A stretch of 64,000 bases of DNA from Bolinopsis microptera (Eukaryota > Ctenophora > Tentaculata > Lobata > Bolinopsidae). The translations under genes were made by a program, and so were the position numbers. Of this stretch, positions 58,501 through 64,000 are shown in pieces. The DNA is taken from NCBI RefSeq assembly GCF_026151205.1, contig NC_087076.1:1063692-1127691 (forward strand). Reading direction: 5' to 3'. How positions within the stretch are numbered: position 1 is the first letter of the stretch; every line of letters starts with the position of its first letter. The notes under the pieces are model-generated. The model was not told the origin of the DNA, searched no databases, and saw nothing but the letters and a program-made list of their open reading frames with translations.

Positions 58501-58817
58501 CTCTCAGGAAGAAGAATAACAGATGTGTCCAGACTCGGACCTGTAAATTGGAGGGAAGTGTTGTGGAGAACGAAAAACAGGAGTGTTCTTGTTGTAAGTA
58601 AGGGGGGGGGGGGGGGGGGGGGGGGCTCACACTCGGATCCCTCTTCATTACGTATTATTGCAAATGTTCAAAAATGCAAAACTACTTTTTGAGAGTGTGC
58701 GGTGTGAAAATTGTTACTATTTCAGCGGAAGCAGCGAATTTTATGTCATCTCTTCGTTTGAAACATACCCCTTCCAAATCCCACCGACTACACAGCAGCA
58801 GAAGAGGACGAGTTTAA
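55518..58817 (+). CDS. Secreted von Willebrand A plus thrombospondin-1 domain protein
   Basis: Eleven exons in phase, 417 aa: 55518-55561, 55762-55899, 56246-56436, 56603-56709, 57002-57184, 57278-57390, 57558-57706, 57864-57932, 58052-58133, 58508-58593, 58726-58817. Exon 1 codes a signal peptide (MLYFVVLLAVLSGC). Residues ~15-120 are polar and low-complexity. Exons 4-7 form a VWA domain: LIMDSSGSVGYQDY (the DxSxS of the metal-binding MIDAS), STNTNGALK with the MIDAS Thr, and VAILITDGKSNTGG with its Asp, so ion binding is predicted intact. Exons 9-10 form one TSP1 repeat (CEWGAWSNCVR, RCVQTRTCK). The tail is short and basic. This is a matrix or adhesion protein with VWA-TSP1 architecture. 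AATAAA at about 58930 follows. Confidence 0.85.
57951..57961 (+). repeat. 11-G run in VWA-gene intron 8
   Basis: Pure G tract 18 bases after the intron 8 donor. One of several G/C homopolymers in the window. Confidence 0.9.
58138..58366 (+). repeat. Minisatellite (about 16-bp unit) in VWA-gene intron 9
   Basis: Roughly 14 copies of CTGTCACACTCTCAAA with small variants begin just after the intron 9 donor (58134). The array generates long but meaningless open frames. Confidence 0.92.
58602..58625 (+). repeat. 24-G run in VWA-gene intron 10
   Basis: Pure G tract directly behind the donor GTAAGTAA at 58594. No inverted partner was found, so it is not proven to be a transposon end. Confidence 0.9.
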
Positions 58818-59151
58818 GGAAAAGTACAGAATCAGGTCTCAGAATTATGAAACTTGAAGATTATCTTGATTCCAATCAGACTTTATTTCAAATCAGAAAT
58901 ATGAAAATCATTATTTCATTTTGTTTGTTAATAAACATTGAACAGAAATCTTGTTGACTACTTTTTAAATTTGGGCAAAAAAAAACATTTTGATTTGAGG
59001 AACATTATTAAAAATGAAATGAAATTTCGAATTTTAATTTGAAATCAAATAATTGTGAGTTTTATTAACAGAGTTGAACATATGATAAACATTTTTCTAT
59101 TGGAAGGAACTTATACGGTAGAGTTTATAAGCAAATCGACTACTCCTAACG
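58818..59151. other. Convergent 3-prime region, VWA gene and GPCR
   Basis: Holds polyadenylation signals for both genes (plus-strand AATAAA near 58930; minus-strand near 59058). Nothing else seen. Confidence 0.6.
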
Positions 59152-61274
59152 CTAAGGGTTCAGCAGAGAATGTTTGCGATTAGCATCTTGGCAGAATGGG
59201 GAACCTAACACAATACATCCATCATCCTTAGAAGTTGCAACGTTTTTCTGGGCAGGAGTTGGAGACTGGCAGGGTGATGTTATTTTAGAATGTTCTAGTT
59301 TCCGTGTGTATTTTGGGTGAGTGACACGAGTGTTCCTCCGAGTGTTCCTCCGAGTTGTCCCTCGGTGTGTAGAGCTGGTCAACTTTTTCCAGAACTTGTA
59401 AAAAAGTTTAGAAGTACAAGTATAGAGTAGTGGGTCACTCAAACAGTTGATGTAAAAACAGAATTGTGTAATCTGTAGGATCTCCTTATCTTTCACTCCC
59501 ATCCCATACACAATCTCGCCCGGAAGCCAGGACATTGTGAAAGTGATACATATCAGGAGAGCTCGTACCAAGATTTCATAGCTTTTCTTTGACTTGAAAA
59601 TGTTTCTTGTTCTAATAACGTATATAACTAGCACGTAAACTATGACATTAAAAAGGAGAGGAAGAATCCTGGACAGAGTAAGGTTGGTGTAGTAGAGAAG
59701 AGTTTTGTGGTAAGAACAATCAAAGTAGCATTCACGTGCCTCGTAATCGAACTGGTGTAAAGTTCGGCCTTTAAGATGCTGATAGATTTTAACGATTCCA
59801 GTGTACACCACTCCGAACACCCAAAACGAGATGATCATAACTCGGAGCCGTGTAGTGTGTGTTCTCTCGTTGTATCTGTAAATGTGTACCGTGATTATTG
59901 GCCAAAGCACCTGCTACCACGAATTGAATTCGAGGAGACAAATTTTAATTAACAAAGCTGACTAAGTAGTAGTCAGTGACAGAGATAAAATTAACTCTCA
60001 CAATATTTCTTGATGAACGCACCTCGTCGGTTTGACGGTAGCAATAAGTCTATCGTAAGCTATAGGAACTACTGCGAGAAGGTTCCAGATTGTTATCATT
60101 GTGCTCAGGGGGATAGAAATCTGGCAGAGAATCTTGGATGAACCACCGATTATAACTGAAATTTTGTGTTTATAAGTATTTTAAGGGGACATACACCAAA
60201 ACCTTTTGTGCCGGGATTCGCGATTTGACTTAAGGAGGACTGCGCCACTTCGACATTCGACGCGCCGCGCGAACTAGTATTCTTGCTTCGCATCGTTCTT
60301 GCTTCGCATCGTTCTTGCTTCGCATTGTTCTTGCTTCGCATCGTCCTTGCTTCGCATTGTCGATCGTTGCTTTGCTTCGCAAAGCAACGATCTCGATGGG
60401 TTGACATCGTCAACCAAGGATTTGACGTCATATTATGAAAATAAAAATAAAAATAAAAACAATAAGATTTGCTACATTGAACTTTTTTTAAAAAGTAAAC
60501 AGTAAAGCACTTTCGAAAAAAGATATTTTCTTTTTTATTTGGACATTTTTATAAATTTGGTAAAGTCTCTCATTGAAATACTGCTAATTTAATCATTTTA
60601 GTTTCAAATTTATAATACTTAAAGACGCAAAATTTGTAAAAAAATGTGTACAAATTTGTACAAAATTTATACAAAGACGTTTGTGTTAGAGCAAGCAAAT
60701 TATTTAAAGTTATTTTCTTCTAAAATCATCTATTTGGTACTAAAAGTTTCAAAAAGTTTAAAAGCCGCGCCTATAATTATATAACTATAAACGTACCACG
60801 TACGCCTATATAATTATAAATAATTATAAATGCTAATATAATTATAAATGCGCGGCATTTCATCGCAGTTTTCGTCGCAATGTAGGTTTCATCGCAATGT
60901 AATATGTTAATGTATGTACTACGGCTTATTGCGTATGACAGAAAAGTAAACAGTTCACTAGGGAGCTGCTTCCCTGAGACAGTTAATTAACCAAATCTCT
61001 ATAAGTATAATTTGCTAGTTGCTCAGTACTCACCCGGGCCTCTGACAGAAAATCCAAAGAGAGCTAAAACTAGATCTGACACGGCCAAGTTCAGGTAAGC
61101 GAGATGATAATTCTTTTTGTACTTCTTGTGATATATGAAGGAGCAGATTAGGGCAACATTGGCTCCCGCGCAGATCACTGAGAATATTATCAGAGCAGAC
61201 CCAAACGCTTCATCGTCGTACTTTGGCATCGATGACAGAGACTTGGTCTGCACTATTTTTTGATCTTCACACAT
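59152..61274 (-). CDS. Class A (rhodopsin-like) G protein-coupled receptor, orphan
   Basis: Exons 61274-61034, 60155-60023 and 59875-59152 join in phase to 365 aa. The start is the ATG at 61274. TM1: SALIIFSVICAGANVALIC. TM2: YLNLAVSDLVLALFGF with the sodium-site Asp. ECL1/TM3: KILCQISIPLSTMITIW with the conserved Cys, ending AYDRLIA in place of DRY. TM4: VMIISFWVFGVVY. ECL2 cysteines in ARECYFDCSY. TM5: SRILPLLFNVIVYVLVIYVI with Pro. TM6: CITFTMSWLPGEIVYGM (SWLP for CWxP). TM7: FYINCLSDPLLYTCTSK (DPLLY for NPxxY). The ~80-residue tail has repeated NTRRNTR-like basic segments. The ligand is unknown; the absence of a TM7 lysine argues against an opsin. Plasma membrane. Confidence 0.9.
60231..60419. 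mobile_element. hAT-like MITE with internal 16-bp tandem expansion, in GPCR intron 1
   Basis: Starts TAAGGAGGACTGCGCC, has TTCGACGCGCCGCGCGAACT, and ends GGGTTGACATCGTCAACC, as in the 80-bp copy at 13011. Flanks ATTTGACT (60223-60230) and ATTTGACG (60420-60427) agree at 7 of 8 bases. Between the conserved ends, TTCTTGCTTCGCATCG repeats about five times (60280-60360), followed by a palindromic GCTTTGCTTCGCAAAGC. Confidence 0.7.
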
Positions 61275-62559
61275 GGACAATAAATTAAATAGTGAACCAA
61301 TTAAAATATCTGGAAATGTTGCGAAAATGTTTACTAAAAAGCGTCCAAATCAGAGTGGTGGAATCATAACGTTTGACTTTGAGTATTGGGAAAAATATTT
61401 TTTTCGTTGGCAATGACAAAAATTATATATGTGCGACGGGAGATGAGTGGTTATAATGACCGGGTGCAGCTTCATACTTCACACAGGATGACCAGTGCTC
61501 CATGGGCCGGCAAATCAAGTTGTACAAAAAGCAAGTCACTAATATGTGCATTAAGGACCTTTAAGGATTGCACCGGCAGCGATAAATTCAGCAGAGCATG
61601 AAGAGCTTAACTAACGCACGTGTGAGCCGCTACGTCTAGTAAAGCTCGCCAGCTGTGCTCTGTCGCTGAACTGTATTCCATTAACTCCATTCATGTGAAT
61701 TATACAACTTTAGCAGGCCATATCAACTTTCTCGGCAAGTTTATCAGTTTACAGTTAATATATGTGAGCTACAAAGTGGAGTTATAATTCCTAACAAATA
61801 TAATAATCTAGTAGCCAGCTAATGACTAACAGGTGCGGAGTTTCCAAGGTCTTAAGTCCCATCTCCCGGAGGTTGTGATTAATTTACAGTTATAGCAATG
61901 GAGATTGTTGACGTCATTCAGGCGGAGAATTGAAGACCTTTACAGAACGAAGGTGAGTGCTGACCCTACAGAGTACAGCTGCATTCTAATATGCACGTGT
62001 ACCTTTTACCTTCATGCAGCAATATTATCAACTAGGTAACAGTAATTGGTAGAAACTTTACAATGTCAAATTAAATTAAATCAGTGTCAAGGTAAATTAA
62101 ATTAAATTAAATCAGTGTCAAGGTAAATTAAATCAGTGTCAAGGTAAGCATGGTTCGGTATGGGTGCAGATAAAGTTGGCCTGTACCCAAGACAGGAGGT
62201 CTAATGCTTTTTCAACAACACGTGACACGATAGTGATTCAGATTACTGCTAGAGATTTTCAAAAGTATTGTTAGTATAGGGTGTAATCGGAAATTGAGAT
62301 GAATTAGTTATTAGACGGGCGGGATGGCTAATAAATCTTAGGGGTCGTAAGACTAAATGACGGACTTTTTACCGTATTTTTTTGTGGAGAGGCTGAGCAT
62401 TTGTGGCCCACGAGAGGATAGCATATGGATACTTTGCTAACCTCTGGGGTATGGCAGTCCTATAGGAGGATGTATAACTATAATGGAGGATGATGGTGTG
62501 TTGAGATGTGTCATAAATTAACGCTGGGTGTGGACGAGAAAGGTGAGCTAAAACGACAT
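61275..62559. other. Intergenic with small tandem repeats
   Basis: GPCR upstream region. At 62078-62143, ATTAAATCAGTGTCAAGGTA is repeated about three times in tandem. No genes seen. Confidence 0.5.
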
Positions 62560-63180
62560 GTGAGTAGTCGCTATGTCACACCGGTCTGGTCCAGCTCCTC
62601 GGGCACAATTAAGCGTTTGGTGCGGTTTGCGAAGTTGACAATAGAGGAGATGTGTTGGTTGTCAAATATGTCATTGACGGAGAGGTCATAGTCCTGGAAA
62701 TATTGCCCTCTTATTTGGGCAATAACCGGACACTGTCCTAAAAGTGTGAGACAGTGTCCTTTTCGTCGCCGCACATAGGACCAGCACTGGTGCTTGATTT
62801 GCAAATGAAGTGAAGTGTTTGTTTAGGCCACAATGTCCCGTGATGAGGTGCACTGAAGTTCAATAATTTTGTCTGTTGTTACTGAGTGTAGTGTTAAGAT
62901 TTTTTATGATGTTGATGTGTTTGTGAACGAGTGTCAGTTTGGTGTGTCTGGGACCATTAGTTAACCAGGTTTCCTGATTTAGTCTGGTGACTTTGTCGTC
63001 GATCAGGCGTTTGATGTAAGATTGTGGAATTGGGAACTTCAAAGTGGATTCACTGGTTGTGCCAACTGCCAATCTTGGCCAGCTCATCTGCTTTTTCATT
63101 ACCCAAAAATCCGATGTGGAAATTGGACATACTGACTCAAAACACGCGGCCAAGTAACGCTTCAACTGATAGTGAAGTGG
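62560..63180 (-). pseudogene. LINE RNase H and zinc-knuckle remnant
   Basis: The minus strand, across frameshifts, reads HIGFLGNEKADELAKIG (RNase H end), TTSESTLKFPIPQSYIK, then LITGHCGLNKHF (the tGHc-LN-H motif), and LGQCPVIAQIRGQYFQDY followed by SVNDIFDNQHISSIVNFANR. These match the C-terminal RNase H, GHC-LN-H and CCHC-like blocks of Jockey/I/R1-type LINEs. Dead copy, related to the remnant at 3572-3840. Confidence 0.78.
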
Positions 63181-63349
63181 TCGGGTGAAACAAAGTGGTA
63201 AATGTAAAGTACAGAGCTGTTTGGTAGGAATTTGAGTAAAAGTATAAAAATGTGATTGTTGGGGTGTAATACAGTGTATTATTGTGGGGTGGTAAAAATG
63301 GAGGGTAATTAGCTGATAAAATGATATTTAAACAAACTCCCGACCAACA

Positions 63350-64000
63350 GGAAGCATGTCAAGACTAACATCAACCAGCTAAGACGTAAGATCACAAAGA
63401 GACTCAGAGATATCAACAACCGCAGTGCTGACACACTCGTCGAAGAGATAAACAACACAGACGACGCCCGGAGATACTTTGGAGCCTCTAAGATACTCGC
63501 CAAAGGATATGTTAGACCAGCTCTAACCGTCCACAACTCTGCTGGGAATATCGCAGGTACTAATGAGGAGAAAGCGAGGATTATTAAGGAGTACTTTGAA
63601 GCTGAGTTCAACGACGCTGATGAGCCTACCCTTCCTGCCTTCCTTGACCCCCCATCTAGCCTTAACAGTCCCATCACCGTTGCAGAGATAGAGAGAGCCA
63701 TCAGTAAACTCAAGTCTGGTAAAGCAGTGGGTATTGATAAAGTTCCTGGCGAGGTCATGAAAGCCCTGAACAACCCCCTCCTTCATGAAGAGCTAGCTAA
63801 AGTGTTCAACGAGTCTTTCGAGAAAAACATTCACATTGAAGCAATAGGAGCAGGCATCCTCACACCACTGGCTAAGCCTGGTAAAACTCGCGGCCCAGTT
63901 AAGTCGATACGACCATTGACCCTGCTGAATGTTTCTAGAAAGATCCTGTCACTGATAGTGCTAAACAGAATAGAGAGAGCTGTGGACAACTTCACCGGAC
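63350..64000 (+). CDS. LINE polyprotein fragment, RT N-terminal part, runs off window
   Basis: A stop-free frame from about 63350 to the window end (217 codons). A basic region (QLRRKITKRLRDINNRSADT) leads to the linker NTDDARRYFGASKILAKGY, then the RT entry region: PITVAEIERAISKLKSGKAV, GIDKVPGEVMKAL, ILTPLAKPGKTRGPVKSIRP and LTLLNVSRKILSLIVLNRIE. The catalytic motifs lie beyond the edge. It appears intact and may be a young copy; the clade cannot be settled. Upstream sequence (63185-63349) shows no coding. Confidence 0.75.

Noticed and set aside
58138-60360. CRISPR-like arrays
   Set aside because: The 16-bp units are contiguous without unique spacers, and the genome is clearly animal.
1-64000. 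Bacterial or viral contamination
   Set aside because: Genes throughout have introns with GT-AG sites and animal domain architectures; no operons, ribosome-binding sites or phage genes.

Overview
The window is nuclear DNA from an invertebrate animal. Its genes carry many short GT-AG introns, its proteins are metazoan (FRMD4, CAF-1 p150, RFC5, COQ7, a class A GPCR, SRCR, ShKT and VWA/TSP1 proteins), and the spaces between genes are packed with non-LTR retrotransposon fragments and small DNA transposons. SRCR and ShKT proteins, Penelope-like and R2-like elements and a protein family resembling cnidarian multicopy genes together suggest a cnidarian or another early-branching animal. The species cannot be fixed from sequence alone. 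Exon coordinates were worked out by eye from splice signals, reading phase and family similarity.

Layout. 0-2.2 kb: 3-prime part of a gene of an uncharacterised multicopy family (minus). 3.0-4.2 kb: decayed LINE RNase H. 5.2-6.2 kb: SRCR type I membrane protein (plus). 6.6-7.4 kb: mariner-like MITE. 8.2-9.4 kb: secreted SRCR plus two ShKT domains (minus). 10 kb: GIY-YIG end of a Penelope-like element, followed by degenerate TTAGGG repeats. 11-15 kb: repeats. 15.3-23.5 kb: FRMD4-like gene, 13 exons, 591 aa (plus). 24.8-30.1 kb: CAF-1 large subunit CHAF1A, 13 exons, 958 aa (minus). 30.7-35.7 kb: RFC5, 2 exons, 333 aa (minus), whose single intron holds a LINE with a restriction-like endonuclease. 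35.9-49.3 kb: a graveyard of nested elements (R2-like, CR1/Jockey-like, endonuclease LINE pieces, tRNA-like SINEs, hAT-like MITEs, poly-G-ended transposons). 50.1-52.7 kb: acyl-CoA oxidase with an in-frame TAA (plus). 53.5-54.9 kb: COQ7, 5 exons, 217 aa (plus). 55.5-58.8 kb: secreted VWA-TSP1 protein, 11 exons, 417 aa (plus). 59.2-61.3 kb: orphan class A GPCR, 3 exons, 365 aa (minus). 62.6-64 kb: two more LINE remnants.

How genes relate. RFC5 and CHAF1A are same-strand neighbours and both act through PCNA: RFC loads the clamp, and CAF-1 binds it to deposit histones. Acyl-CoA oxidase and COQ7 are metabolic neighbours with no proven link. The two SRCR genes encode surface or secreted proteins typical of adhesion or immune recognition.

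The most unusual signals are: (1) the in-frame TAA inside an otherwise intact acyl-CoA oxidase; (2) DNA transposons whose ends are long G/C homopolymer runs, with 8-bp target duplications and, for one, an empty-site comparison; (3) two tRNA-like sequences each split between their A and B boxes by an insertion, one apparently by the 3.5-kb LINE-bearing unit; and (4) a dispersed, about 110-nt highly structured hairpin repeat.
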